Below are positions 26,417-34,621 of a stretch of 64,000 nt of DNA, in pieces; within the stretch, counting starts at the first letter, position 1; each line of letters begins with the position of its first letter. The notes under the pieces are model-generated. The model was not told the DNA's origin. It did not search any database and saw only the letters and a program-made list of their open reading frames with translations. Made by a program: the position numbers and the translations under genes. Where the stretch lies: positions 1-64,000 of the forward strand of contig CAQPBJ010000002.1 in NCBI GenBank assembly GCA_948852945.1. Direction: 5' to 3'. Source of the DNA: an uncultured Clostridia bacterium (GTDB lineage: Bacteria; Bacillota; Clostridia; TANB77; CAG-508).

Positions 26417-27355
26417 TTAACCTTTTAAATAATACTTAATCATTGCTTCATATTGGTCTTGCGCATTTAAACAAGTATCAATTAAATAACCTTTTTCACC
26501 ACCTGTTTGATATTCTTTGATACCTCTGTAATAAAATACTTTATCATCATCTAAAATAATAAAAGGTATTATTCCATTTTTTAAACATTCTTTAAAAGCA
26601 ATTATTCTTCCTACCCTACCATTTCCATCTTGAAATGGATGAATTTTCTCAAACTTAGAATGAAATTCTATTATTTCATATATTGAAACATTTTTTAATG
26701 AATTATACCATTCTAACAATTTTCTAATATCTCTTTGTACATTTTTAGGTAATGATGTTTTTATGTTTCCCGCTTCATTAGGTAATTTTTTATATTCTCC
26801 TACATTAAACCAATCTTTTCTACTATCTGAAGTTCCTTCCTTTAAAATCTTATGAAACTCTTTTATAATTTCTTCTGATAATTGTTCTTCAGCTACATCT
26901 AACACATAATCAACCATTTTAAAGTGATTTGTAGTTTCCAAAATATCATCTACTCTAGCTATTTCATTTGTTTCGAATAAAATAGTATTTGTCTCATAAA
27001 TAAATCTAGTTTGATTTTCAGTTAACCTACTTCCCTCAATATGATTTGTATTATATGAAAATATAATCTGTGTATTATGATATAGACTTCCTTTTAATTT
27101 CATTTCTTTTTGTTCTCTTAAAACTTTTAAAAGATTTACTTTACTAATATCAAAATTATCATCATCTTTTAATAACTCATCAATTGACACTTCAAAAACC
27201 TCTGATAATACCTTAATTGACTCTATACTTGGCTCAATTAAATTTGACTCATATTTTGAAATTGTTGCAGGCTCAACACCTAAAACTTCTGCAATATCTT
27301 TCTGAGTCATTTTCCTTAATTCTCTATAATTCTTTATTCTACTTCCGAAATCCAT
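26417..27355 (-). CDS. XRE-type HTH fused to a Fic domain (putative AMP transferase regulator)
   Basis: This encodes 312 aa. An N-terminal XRE-type HTH spans 5-60 (MTQKDIAEVLGVEPATISKYE). A Fic domain follows with the active-site loop HPFQDGNGRVGR (~238-249), a full match to HxFx(D/E)GNGRxxR. Residues 103-108, TNHIEG, fit the (S/T)xxxE(G/N) inhibitory motif, here N-terminal to the Fic core, so the enzyme is expected to be autoinhibited. The start is ATG 27355, because AGAGGTGA immediately upstream is the SD and contains the alternative GTG. Fic enzymes usually transfer AMP from ATP to a protein hydroxyl. The DNA-binding domain suggests self-regulation or regulation of a target; neither can be named from sequence. 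Confidence 0.85.
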   Translation of the reverse strand: MDFGSRIKNYRELRKMTQKDIAEVLGVEPATISKYESNLIEPSIESIKVLSEVFEVSIDELLKDDDNFDISKVNLLKVLREQKEMKLKGSLYHNTQIIFSYNTNHIEGSRLTENQTRFIYETNTILFETNEIARVDDILETTNHFKMVDYVLDVAEEQLSEEIIKEFHKILKEGTSDSRKDWFNVGEYKKLPNEAGNIKTSLPKNVQRDIRKLLEWYNSLKNVSIYEIIEFHSKFEKIHPFQDGNGRVGRIIAFKECLKNGIIPFIILDDDKVFYYRGIKEYQTGGEKGYLIDTCLNAQDQYEAMIKYYLKG

Positions 27356-27383
27356 ATCTCTCACCTCTTTTTCTTACATATAT

Positions 27384-27392
27384 ATTATACCA
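27384..27392 (-). promoter_or_regulatory. Extended -10 promoter of the HTH-Fic gene
   Basis: On the minus strand TGGTATAAT provides a TGn-TATAAT extended -10, with no good -35 (TTTCTT at 17 bp). It lies ~30 bp upstream of the ATG, between the preceding terminator and the gene. Confidence 0.45.
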
Positions 27393-27409
27393 TATTGTTT
27401 CCAAAAAAG

Positions 27410-27445
27410 AAAGATACTATTAGTTATCTTACTAAAAGTATCTTT
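27410..27445 (-). terminator. Terminator downstream of the 27458 gene
   Basis: AAAGATACT (27410-27418) pairs with AGTATCTTT (27437-27445), and the loop has a further 5-bp pairing (TTAGT/ACTAA). On the minus strand CTTTTTT follows. It separates this gene from the HTH-Fic gene. Confidence 0.7.
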
Positions 27446-27457
27446 TTAAGAAACATA

Positions 27458-27865
27458 CTATTTTTCAATTTTATCTTTTAATTTAGCTAAATTTTTAGAT
27501 AATCCTATAACTTCTAATGGAATTTCTACTAATTTATTATCAACTGCAACATAATTAACTATCTCTATATCAGATAAATCCATCGCGTTTTCTAGCTCTT
27601 TTACAATGTAGTGTAATTGCACGCAATGTGGTGACTTATCAACAGTAGCAAAAACTAATTTTTTAATCCCTTTTCTTGCTACCATTCCTATCATTTTAGT
27701 AACAACCATATTTAAATGATCTTTTTCTAAACAAACTTCATATATATCAGAAGATATTTTCTCTAACTCTTCATAAGCTTTAGGTTGCATAGCTTTTAAG
27801 CAACTACCTACTACAATCATTACTTCAGGAACATCAAAACAATTTGTTTTCAATAAATCTTTCAT
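27458..27865 (-). CDS. Hypothetical protein (135 aa)
   Basis: I do not recognise the family. The 135 aa read as a small alpha/beta protein: VMIVVGSCLKAM near the N-terminus, then KMIGMVARKGIKKLVFATVD and SPHCVQLHYIVKELE. It has three cysteines (near residues 9, 22 and 45) plus one in PHCVQ, with a histidine pair around the last. No membrane segment is present. AGGAGAAG precedes the ATG. It lies 56 nt downstream of sigE on the same strand and ends at a strong terminator, so it may be read with the spoIIGA-sigE unit. Confidence 0.7.
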   Translation of the reverse strand: MKDLLKTNCFDVPEVMIVVGSCLKAMQPKAYEELEKISSDIYEVCLEKDHLNMVVTKMIGMVARKGIKKLVFATVDKSPHCVQLHYIVKELENAMDLSDIEIVNYVAVDNKLVEIPLEVIGLSKNLAKLKDKIEK

Positions 27866-27921
27866 ATATTACTTCTCCTATTAGTTCTTTTCTTTGCTTT
27901 AATATATCATATTTTTTTATT

Positions 27922-28638
27922 TTATCCAACCTTGCTTGAAATTTCTTTTCGCATTTTAAGCATAATCTTTTTTTCTAAACGAGAAATATAACTCTGCGAA
28001 ATTCCTAGCATATCAGCCACTTCTTTTTGTGTTTTCTCTTTATGTCCTTCCATGCCAAAACGTAAATTCATAATATACTTTTCTTTATCTGTAAGCTTTG
28101 AAATAGCTATTTTCAAGAGCTTATGGTCAACTTCATCTTCTAAATTTTTATAAATAATATCTTCATCTGTTCCCAAAACATCTGAAAGCAAAAGTTCATT
28201 ACCATCTCTATCTTGGTTAAGAGGCTCATCTATAGATAACTCTCCTTTTATTTTATTATTTCTCCTCAAGTACATTAAAATCTCGTTTTCTATACATCTT
28301 GAAGCATATGTAGCAAGTTTAATATTCTTTCCTGTATTAAATGTATTTATTGCTTTCATTAATCCAATAGTTCCTATTGAAATTAAATCTTCTAAATCAA
28401 TTCCCGTATTTTCAAATTTTTTAGCAATATAAACTACTAATCTTAAATTTCTTTCAACTAAAATTTGCTTTGAATCACTATCATTCTCATCAATCTTTGA
28501 AAGCACCTCCATTTCCTCTTCAGCAGAAAGAGGTGGAGGTAAAGTTTGACTTCCATTAATATAAAAAACTGGTAATTTATCAACATCCTTTTTAGTAATT
28601 TTCCTATAAAAATCTTTTAATATTTCAATTATATTCAT
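27922..28638 (-). CDS. sigE: Sporulation sigma factor SigE (mother cell), pro-form
   Basis: SigE directs early mother-cell transcription during endosporulation. The 238 aa include an N-terminal pro-region (~residues 1-27) followed by FYINGSQTLPPPLS, the counterpart of YYIGGSEALPPPLS around the known cleavage region. Region 2 follows (LRLVVYIAKKFENTGIDLEDLISIGTIGLMKAI), then region 4 with a C-terminal HTH (KEVADMLGISQSYISRLEKK). Its ATG overlaps the spoIIGA stop by 4 nt (ATGA), implying translational coupling. The order ftsA-ftsZ-spoIIGA-sigE is standard in Firmicutes. No sigG is found next to it. Confidence 0.96.
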   Translation of the reverse strand: MNIIEILKDFYRKITKKDVDKLPVFYINGSQTLPPPLSAEEEMEVLSKIDENDSDSKQILVERNLRLVVYIAKKFENTGIDLEDLISIGTIGLMKAINTFNTGKNIKLATYASRCIENEILMYLRRNNKIKGELSIDEPLNQDRDGNELLLSDVLGTDEDIIYKNLEDEVDHKLLKIAISKLTDKEKYIMNLRFGMEGHKEKTQKEVADMLGISQSYISRLEKKIMLKMRKEISSKVG

Positions 28639-29480
28639 AAGCTACATACTCCTTCATCTAAAGTTTCTAATCCGAAAATACCAGAATATTTGTTATTTTG
28701 ACTGATATTCTCACTACAAATCCCAATAACTACATCCTTATACACTTTTTTAGAATTTTCCTCTTTCACATATGTTGGCTTAATTCCTAGTAAAAATGAG
28801 TTACTATTTCCTAAAGACCTATATGGAATTAAAAACATACCTACAGGAACACTTACTTTTCCTTCAATAATTTTTTCAAAATTTGTTCCACACTTTTCAC
28901 AAATAAGCTCTTTTACTGCTTTCTTTTCCACAATTATCACAGGTTTATCTGTGTATGGTTCACGAAGTAAATTACCAGTATCTAAAAAAACATTAATTTC
29001 AAACTCAAAATTATTAATTCCTAAAATAATTTTTTTAAAAACATGTTTACTTTTTTCTTTCAAAATAAAATACAATATCGCAAAGCCTATAAAAGCAGAA
29101 CTAAAAACAAAAATCAAATTAAAGTTTCCTACTAATACTCCTCCATCAATCTTCCATACGCCATTATTTTTTAAATTCATAATTGCAAATGAAATTCCGC
29201 CAAATAAAAAAGTAATAAAATAAAAAACAATTAATTCTTTTAAAAAAATCTTTATTTTTTTTGGTTTAAAAGCAATCCAAACTACTAATATTGAAGTAAT
29301 AAATCTTAAATATGCAAATTGAAAAAACATTTGGAAAATATAAAAAAAGCTTCCTATAATACCTGCTAAAAATTTTCTAAAAAAAGTTGTATTAAGTTTT
29401 AGAATAATTGCTTCTGACAAAATTATTGATAAATTCATGATAACGTTTTCTATAAAAATCACATCAATATATACTGTCAA
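28635..29480 (-). CDS. spoIIGA: Pro-SigE processing protease SpoIIGA
   Basis: SpoIIGA is the membrane aspartic protease that activates pro-SigE in the mother cell. From TTG 29480 the protein has 281 aa. About five N-terminal membrane segments (~1-145) are followed by a soluble protease domain. That domain has the catalytic FLDTGN motif (Asp near 167), then LLREPYTDKPVIIVE. The TTG is preferred because AGGAG lies 8 nt upstream; the alternative GTG at 29489 abuts that SD. It overlaps sigE by 4 nt. Confidence 0.93.
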   Translation of the reverse strand: MTVYIDVIFIENVIMNLSIILSEAIILKLNTTFFRKFLAGIIGSFFYIFQMFFQFAYLRFITSILVVWIAFKPKKIKIFLKELIVFYFITFLFGGISFAIMNLKNNGVWKIDGGVLVGNFNLIFVFSSAFIGFAILYFILKEKSKHVFKKIILGINNFEFEINVFLDTGNLLREPYTDKPVIIVEKKAVKELICEKCGTNFEKIIEGKVSVPVGMFLIPYRSLGNSNSFLLGIKPTYVKEENSKKVYKDVVIGICSENISQNNKYSGIFGLETLDEGVCSL

Positions 29481-29522
29481 AATAATCACTCCTAAATTTT
29501 TATTTTCAGATTACTTGTGCTT

Positions 29523-29555
29523 ATCTTATCAGGTTCATTTCAAAAAACATGTCAC
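29523..29555 (-). promoter_or_regulatory. Putative Spo0A-dependent spoIIG promoter with long spacer
   Basis: On the minus strand GTGACA (29550-29555) and TAAGAT (29523-29528) are separated by 21 bp. The Bacillus subtilis spoIIG promoter has a similarly long 22-bp spacer and needs Spo0A. A TTTTGAA in the spacer (29539-29545) is only a 5/7 match to the 0A box TGTCGAA. This is the only candidate I see in the 169-bp gap after the ftsZ terminator. Confidence 0.4.
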
Positions 29556-29572
29556 TTTTTATTGCAGAAAAA

Positions 29573-29605
29573 AAGAAATAATCTACACTAAATAGATTAT
29601 TTCTT
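29573..29605 (-). terminator. Terminator of ftsAZ
   Basis: AAGAAATAATCTA (29573-29585) and TAGATTATTTCTT (29593-29605) form a perfect 13-bp stem with a 7-nt loop. On the minus strand it runs into TTTTTTC. It separates ftsZ from the spoIIGA promoter. Confidence 0.85.
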
Positions 29606-29649
29606 TTATTTTCTCTATATATATTTTTTATCTGACAATAATGGATAAC

Positions 29650-30756
29650 TTATTTCATATTTTTATTTTTTCTTAAAAATGTAGGAATATCTAATTCATT
29701 AGGGTTTGCTGTTTCATTAGTTTTAGGATTCATTTTTTCCCAAGCTTTATTAACTATATCAGTAGCTTTTTGAACTCTCTCATCTTCATTTTCAAAACCA
29801 GTTGCAATAACTGTAATTTGAATTTCGTCTCCCATTGAGTCATCTGTTACAGAACCGAAGATAATATTAGCTTCTGGGTCAGCACTACGTTGAACAAGTT
29901 CAGCAGCTGTATTAGCTTCATGTAATCCAACATCACTACCACCAGTAATGTTAATAATAACTCCTCTAGCTCCTTCAATAGATGTTTCTAATAATGGAGA
30001 TTGGATCGCTTCTTTAGCAGCATCTTCTGCTCTATTTTCTCCTGAAGCTCTACCTACACCCATGTGAGCCATTCCTCTATCTAACATTATAGTTTTAACA
30101 TCAGCAAAGTCTAAGTTAATTAATCCAGGTACAGCAATTAAATCTGATATACCTTGAACACCTTGTCTTAGAACATCATCTGCCATTCTAAATGCTTCAA
30201 TAATAGATGTTTTTCTATCAATTATTTGTAATAATTTATCATTTGGAATTACAACTAAAGTATCAACCTTACCTTTTAAACTCTCAATACCTCTTTCAGC
30301 TTGAGCAAGTCTTTTTTTACCTTCAAAAGTAAATGGTTTTGTAACAACACCTATTGTTAATATTCCCATTTCTTTAGCAGTTCCAGCAACTATTGGTGCA
30401 GCACCAGTTCCTGTTCCACCACCCATACCAGCAGTAACAAAAACCATATCAGCTCCACGTAATGCTTCAGCTACTTCTGTGCGACTTTCTTCTGCAGCCT
30501 GTGCTCCTATATCAGGGTTTGCACCAGCTCCCAAACCTCTAGTAAGTTTTTCTCCTATTTGAATTTTTGTAGATGCCTTTGACAATTGAAGAGCTTGTCT
30601 ATCTGTATTAACTGAAATAAATTCTACATTTTTAATTCCTGCATCAATCATTCTGTTAACAGCATTGTTTCCTGCTCCTCCAACACCAATTACTTTGATT
30701 GTGGCTGTGCCATCCATCATGTAGTTGTTATTGTTATCCTCATTTTCCATTATCAT
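29650..30756 (-). CDS. ftsZ: Cell division protein FtsZ
   Basis: FtsZ is the tubulin-like GTPase that forms the division ring. The 368 aa carry GVGGAGNNAV (24-33), the tubulin signature GGGTGTGAAP (112-121), and the C-terminal peptide DIPTFLRKNK, which recruits FtsA and other membrane tethers. The length is typical. The SD AAGGAGGA precedes the ATG at 30756; a second in-frame ATG two codons later is equally usable. It lies 64 nt after ftsA and ends at a strong hairpin. Confidence 0.98.
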   Translation of the reverse strand: MIMENEDNNNNYMMDGTATIKVIGVGGAGNNAVNRMIDAGIKNVEFISVNTDRQALQLSKASTKIQIGEKLTRGLGAGANPDIGAQAAEESRTEVAEALRGADMVFVTAGMGGGTGTGAAPIVAGTAKEMGILTIGVVTKPFTFEGKKRLAQAERGIESLKGKVDTLVVIPNDKLLQIIDRKTSIIEAFRMADDVLRQGVQGISDLIAVPGLINLDFADVKTIMLDRGMAHMGVGRASGENRAEDAAKEAIQSPLLETSIEGARGVIINITGGSDVGLHEANTAAELVQRSADPEANIIFGSVTDDSMGDEIQITVIATGFENEDERVQKATDIVNKAWEKMNPKTNETANPNELDIPTFLRKNKNMK

Positions 30757-30820
30757 AAGGTAATTCCTCCTTTAAATATATATATAATTTTAATTTATAC
30801 TATGTAAACTAAAAAACTAA

Positions 30821-32053
30821 TTATGAATAAAAAAAGTCTCTAACTTTTCCTATTATTTTTTTTAATCCAGATTTTTCTGAATTAGTATCTATCGTACTAG
30901 ACACAGTTTTTGAGAAAGATCTAGAAGATATATATCTTACAAGTGCATAACTTGTTCTATATGTTGATTTAATTGTAGTAATTAGTCTAGATGTTGAATT
31001 TTTAACTGGTATATTTAAAATAATTTTTCCTGCCATATCACTTTTATTTATATTAGTAATTCCATCACCTGTCAATATAACATTATTTATATTATTTTTT
31101 AAGCCTTGTGCAATAAGTTCTTTATTTACTAAAGAAAATATTTCTTCAACTCTAGCTTCTATAATTTCTACTAAATCAGAACTTTTTATTGTTTTATTTT
31201 TTCCATCTGTTGCTGTACAAGTTGTTAGACTAATATTGTTATCATTATCTATAAAAGATTTTAATGCAAGTCCATATTGTCTTTTTAATTTATCTGCTTC
31301 TTCTTTAGATATGCTAAGTACATATGCAATATCACTTGTAATGTTATCTCCACCAAGTGGAAGTGTAGCATTATATAAAAAAGTACTTCCTCTGAAAACT
31401 CCTATTTCTGTATTTCCAGCCCCCATATCTAATATCATTACATTATCATTTAGTTCTGCAACATCTAAAACCAAATTTCTTTCTGCTAACGTAATTGGCA
31501 CCATACCATCTATTTCAATACCTGCTTTTTTGCAAATATTAGTTATTTTCTTTACGTATCCTTTATCTGCCAAAACAATTTGAGCATATAATGTAAAACT
31601 TGAGCAATGTTCTCCCATAGGATTATCTGTACTAGTTCCATCTTCTAACACAAATTTATCTGGTATAACATCAATACAAGTATCACTATCAGGAATTTCT
31701 ATATCTCTAATTGCACCAAGTGCATTAGTTATATCTTTTTGTGAAACACCTTCAATTCTATCTTTAACATCCTTCACTACACTATTTTGAACTATTGTAG
31801 TATATCTTCCAGAAATCGTTATATATGCAGAACTAATCTTGAAATCTGCTATTTCTTCAGCTTCTCTAATTGTTTTTGCAATTGCTTCAGATATAGCCTC
31901 TTCGTCAACAATCTGTCCTCGTGCTATCCCATTACATTTACTACAAGTGTTACAAATTATCTCAATCTGTTTGAAATTATTTACTTCACCAACAACTGTA
32001 CTAACCTTAGAAGTACCGATGTCAATACCAACAATTATATCACCGATTGCCAA
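30821..32053 (-). CDS. ftsA: Cell division protein FtsA
   Basis: FtsA is the actin-like protein that tethers FtsZ to the membrane. The 410 aa show the phosphate-1 motif VGIDIGTSKV, the SHS2 (1C) region (YITISGRYTTIVQN), phosphate-2 MILDMGAGNTEIGVF, and the adenosine motif VILTGDG. A C-terminal amphipathic helix (KKIIGKVRDFFYS) is the membrane-targeting sequence. Translation starts at TTG 32053, 7 nt after GGAGG, with no usable ATG nearby. Upstream lie a TTGACT promoter and three WalR-type half-sites. It is co-transcribed with ftsZ. Confidence 0.96.
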   Translation of the reverse strand: MAIGDIIVGIDIGTSKVSTVVGEVNNFKQIEIICNTCSKCNGIARGQIVDEEAISEAIAKTIREAEEIADFKISSAYITISGRYTTIVQNSVVKDVKDRIEGVSQKDITNALGAIRDIEIPDSDTCIDVIPDKFVLEDGTSTDNPMGEHCSSFTLYAQIVLADKGYVKKITNICKKAGIEIDGMVPITLAERNLVLDVAELNDNVMILDMGAGNTEIGVFRGSTFLYNATLPLGGDNITSDIAYVLSISKEEADKLKRQYGLALKSFIDNDNNISLTTCTATDGKNKTIKSSDLVEIIEARVEEIFSLVNKELIAQGLKNNINNVILTGDGITNINKSDMAGKIILNIPVKNSTSRLITTIKSTYRTSYALVRYISSRSFSKTVSSTIDTNSEKSGLKKIIGKVRDFFYS

Positions 32054-32091
32054 GATAATTCCTCCAATATTCTCTTCCTTTAATATGTCTA

Positions 32092-32120
32092 AGGATATTA
32101 CAATTTTCGTAAAAAGTCAA
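32092..32120 (-). promoter_or_regulatory. Putative ftsA promoter
   Basis: On the minus strand TTGACT (32115-32120), 17 bp, then TATCCT (32092-32097). The -35 context TTGACTTTTTAC is identical to the minD promoter. The weak -10 suits a promoter that needs an activator. Confidence 0.55.
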
Positions 32121-32138
32121 TAGAAAACGTCACGTTTT

Positions 32139-32166
32139 TGTAACCCTTTTGTAACCCTTTTGTAAT
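32139..32166 (+). promoter_or_regulatory. Triple WalR-type box upstream of ftsA
   Basis: TGTAAC (32139-32144), CCTTT, TGTAAC (32150-32155), CCTTT, TGTAAT (32161-32166): three half-sites at exactly 11-nt periodicity. This fits the WalR (YycF) consensus TGTWAH-N5-TGTWAH, with one extra half-site. In Bacillus subtilis, ftsAZ is a reported YycFG target. The remainder of the 279-bp gap (32167-32306) is AT-rich with no gene. Confidence 0.65.
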
Positions 32167-32306
32167 AAAATTTTCATAAATCGATTATAACTATATAACA
32201 CTTTTTTTCAAAAATCAACAAAAAGCGACACAATTTTATAAAAAAATTTAACTTTTTAAAAATAACTTTAAAATGCAATTTTTTATGTATACAAAAAGCT
32301 AAAAAT

Positions 32307-32334
32307 AAGGTAGAAATTTTAAAATTTCTACCTT
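32307..32334 (-). terminator. Terminator of dusB
   Basis: AAGGTAGAAATTTT and AAAATTTCTACCTT form a perfect 28-bp palindrome. On the minus strand it is followed by TTATTTTTAG. It overlaps the dusB stop codon. Confidence 0.75.
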
Positions 32335-33295
32335 AAAAAATTTCTCTTAAAAATTTTTCACACTCATTATAATTTTCATAAGTATTTATCTGATTTCTGA
32401 TAATGGTGGCATTCTTCATTCCTTTTACATACCAAGCAACATGCTTACGCATTTCTCTAATTGCTGTATATTCCCCTTTTTCAGCTATTAGCATATTATA
32501 ATGTGAAAGAATCGTTTTTAATATTTCATCATTTTCAGGCTTTACAAATTCTTCTCCTTTTAATAAAGAAATTATCTCTTTAAAAATCCATGGATTACCT
32601 AAGCTTGCTCTGCCTATCATTATCCCATCACAATTTGTTTGTTCAAACATTTTTTTAGCAGTAATACCACTAATAATATCTCCATTACCTATAACAGGTA
32701 TATTAACCGCTTCTTTAACCTGTTTAATAATATTCCAATCAGCCTCTCCAGAATAAAACTGAGCCCTTGTTCTTCCATGAACAACTATTGCACTAGCACC
32801 AGCCTTCTCTATTCTTTTAGCAACCTCTACTGCAACAATGTTTTCTGAATCCCATCCTTTACGAATTTTAACTGTAACTGGAACCTTAGCAACATCAACA
32901 ACTGCTTTAACAATTTTTGAAACTAAATCTAAATCAAGCAAAAGTCTGCTACCATCGCCATTTTTAACAACTTTAGGAGCAGGACATCCCATATTAATAT
33001 CAATAATATCAGCCTTATCATTTAAAAATTTAGCAGATTCAGCCATAATATCTGGCTCATTACCAAAAATCTGCATAGAAACAGGACGTTTTTCATTTTC
33101 AGTATTAATCATTTTTAAAGTCTTGTCATCTTTATAAACAATAGCACGCGAACTAACCATCTCGGTTTCAACCAAACCTGCTCCATTTTCCTTACACAAT
33201 TTTCTAAAAGGTAAATCAGTAATTCCTGCCATAGGAGCAAGCAAGATATTATTATCTAATTCCACATCACCAATTTTCAATTTTTTTAAATACAT
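32333..33295 (-). CDS. dusB: tRNA-dihydrouridine synthase (DusB type)
   Basis: Dus enzymes reduce uridines in tRNA D-loops with FMN and NADPH. The 320 aa begin with the FMN-barrel entry LLAPMAGITDLPFRKLC. They contain IDINMGCPAPKVVKNGDGS with the catalytic Cys, then VTVKIRKGWD, and IVVHGRTRAQFYSGEADW with IGNGDI for phosphate binding, followed by a C-terminal helical domain. The SD AAGGGGGA precedes the ATG. The gene follows rodA after 195 nt that hold a 121-bp hairpin element, and it ends in a terminator overlapping its stop. Confidence 0.94.
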   Translation of the reverse strand: MYLKKLKIGDVELDNNILLAPMAGITDLPFRKLCKENGAGLVETEMVSSRAIVYKDDKTLKMINTENEKRPVSMQIFGNEPDIMAESAKFLNDKADIIDINMGCPAPKVVKNGDGSRLLLDLDLVSKIVKAVVDVAKVPVTVKIRKGWDSENIVAVEVAKRIEKAGASAIVVHGRTRAQFYSGEADWNIIKQVKEAVNIPVIGNGDIISGITAKKMFEQTNCDGIMIGRASLGNPWIFKEIISLLKGEEFVKPENDEILKTILSHYNMLIAEKGEYTAIREMRKHVAWYVKGMKNATIIRNQINTYENYNECEKFLREIF

Positions 33296-33368
33296 CTACT
33301 TCCCCCTTTCTTCATATATAAACAACTCTCTGTCATTCATTTTATAATTTTGCATTTTCTGTCATCAG

Positions 33369-33489
33369 GTTAAGAAAAGAAGCGTTATATCACTAGGCAA
33401 AATTTTCTTTTAAAACCGGAATGTACGAGTGTACCTGAGGATTTTAAAAGAAAATTTTAACGACGTGAGATGACGCTTATCTTCTTAAC
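33369..33489. repeat. 121-bp imperfect palindromic element between rodA and dusB
   Basis: The left arm (33369-33426) and right arm (33431-33489) are near-complete inverse copies around a GAGT loop. The outer 25 bp match at 21 positions, and a central 17-bp block (33399-33415 with 33442-33458) is identical. The ends are GTTAAG...CTTAAC. It begins 2 nt after the rodA stop. It is non-coding, and may be a miniature palindromic repeat and/or an mRNA hairpin separating rodA from dusB. Confidence 0.7.
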
Positions 33490-33490
33490 A

Positions 33491-34594
33491 CTATTCTATA
33501 AAAATAGCTTTTTGACGTCTAGCACTAACATTAAGAACAAGTCCAATGCAAATAAAATTAGTAAGAAGTGAACTACCTCCATAACTAACAAAAGGTAAAG
33601 GCACACCAGTAATAGGTAACAGTCCCATAGTCATACCAATATTTTCAAGCATATGGAAACACAAAATTCCAGCAATACCAATTGTAATATATGAACCAAT
33701 ATTATCTTTAGCTGTTTTAGCAATATACACAATTCTCGTAATCAAAATAACGTAAGTAATAATAAGCATACCAGCAAAAACAAAACCCATTTCCTCACCA
33801 ATAGCAGAAAAAATAAAATCTGTAGTTTTAGGATGCAAGTAACCTAATTGAGTTTGATTTCCTTGAAGAACTCCCATACCTAAAATCTGACCTGCGCCAA
33901 TAGCAAGTTTAGATTGAATTATATTATATCCCGCGCCACGAGGATCACTTTCTGGATGCAAATATACTTCAATTCTAGAAAGAGCATGTGGTGGTAAATT
34001 CATATAAATTACTGGAACTAAAATTGCAACTATAGCAATAGCTGCTACAATATATTTTTTATTAATTCCTGAAACAAACAAAATAAAAATCGTTGCAAAA
34101 ATATAGCTACTAGCAGTTCCAAAATCTGGTTCAGCTGCAATTAATAATATTGGAACACCTGCAATCAAAAGTACTGCTAACAATTTATAAAACTTATTAA
34201 TCTCTTTTCTATTTTTTGCCTGTAATAAATTAAGTGCATACGCCATAAATAAAATTGTAGCAATCTTTCCCAACTCCGAAGGTTGGAAAGAAAAACCTCC
34301 TATATTAAACCAGCTACTAGCACCATTAATTGCCTCAGTAAATAAAACTAGTATAAGCAAAAATATGCATGCTCCATAAAAAGCAGGAGCTATTTTTAAA
34401 ATTTTATCATAATCTATGACAAAAGCCAAAATAAAAAATGGAATACTAATCACAAGCCATTGCACTTGTTTAAAAAATTCTTCATGATCAGAATTCTGAC
34501 TAGTAGAAAAGAGTGCTACCATTCCAATTCCTAAGAGAATTAGTATACAAATTAGCACTCCCCAATCTAAATTTTTAAATAATTTTTTTCTCAT
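33491..34594 (-). CDS. rodA: SEDS peptidoglycan glycosyltransferase RodA
   Basis: SEDS proteins polymerise lipid II; RodA works in the elongation machinery with a class B PBP. The 367 aa have about ten membrane segments. Signatures are SSWFNIGGFSFQPSELGKI, PDFGTASSYIF, a large extracellular loop with FIFSAIGEEMGF, and a C-terminal TGVPLPFVSYGGSSLL. FtsW shares the fold, but the context after minD-minE favours RodA. It starts 27 nt after minE. The stop is followed by the long palindromic element. Confidence 0.93.
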   Translation of the reverse strand: MRKKLFKNLDWGVLICILILLGIGMVALFSTSQNSDHEEFFKQVQWLVISIPFFILAFVIDYDKILKIAPAFYGACIFLLILVLFTEAINGASSWFNIGGFSFQPSELGKIATILFMAYALNLLQAKNRKEINKFYKLLAVLLIAGVPILLIAAEPDFGTASSYIFATIFILFVSGINKKYIVAAIAIVAILVPVIYMNLPPHALSRIEVYLHPESDPRGAGYNIIQSKLAIGAGQILGMGVLQGNQTQLGYLHPKTTDFIFSAIGEEMGFVFAGMLIITYVILITRIVYIAKTAKDNIGSYITIGIAGILCFHMLENIGMTMGLLPITGVPLPFVSYGGSSLLTNFICIGLVLNVSARRQKAIFIE

Positions 34595-34621
34595 TTAAAC
34601 CTCATTATCAGTAATATATAT

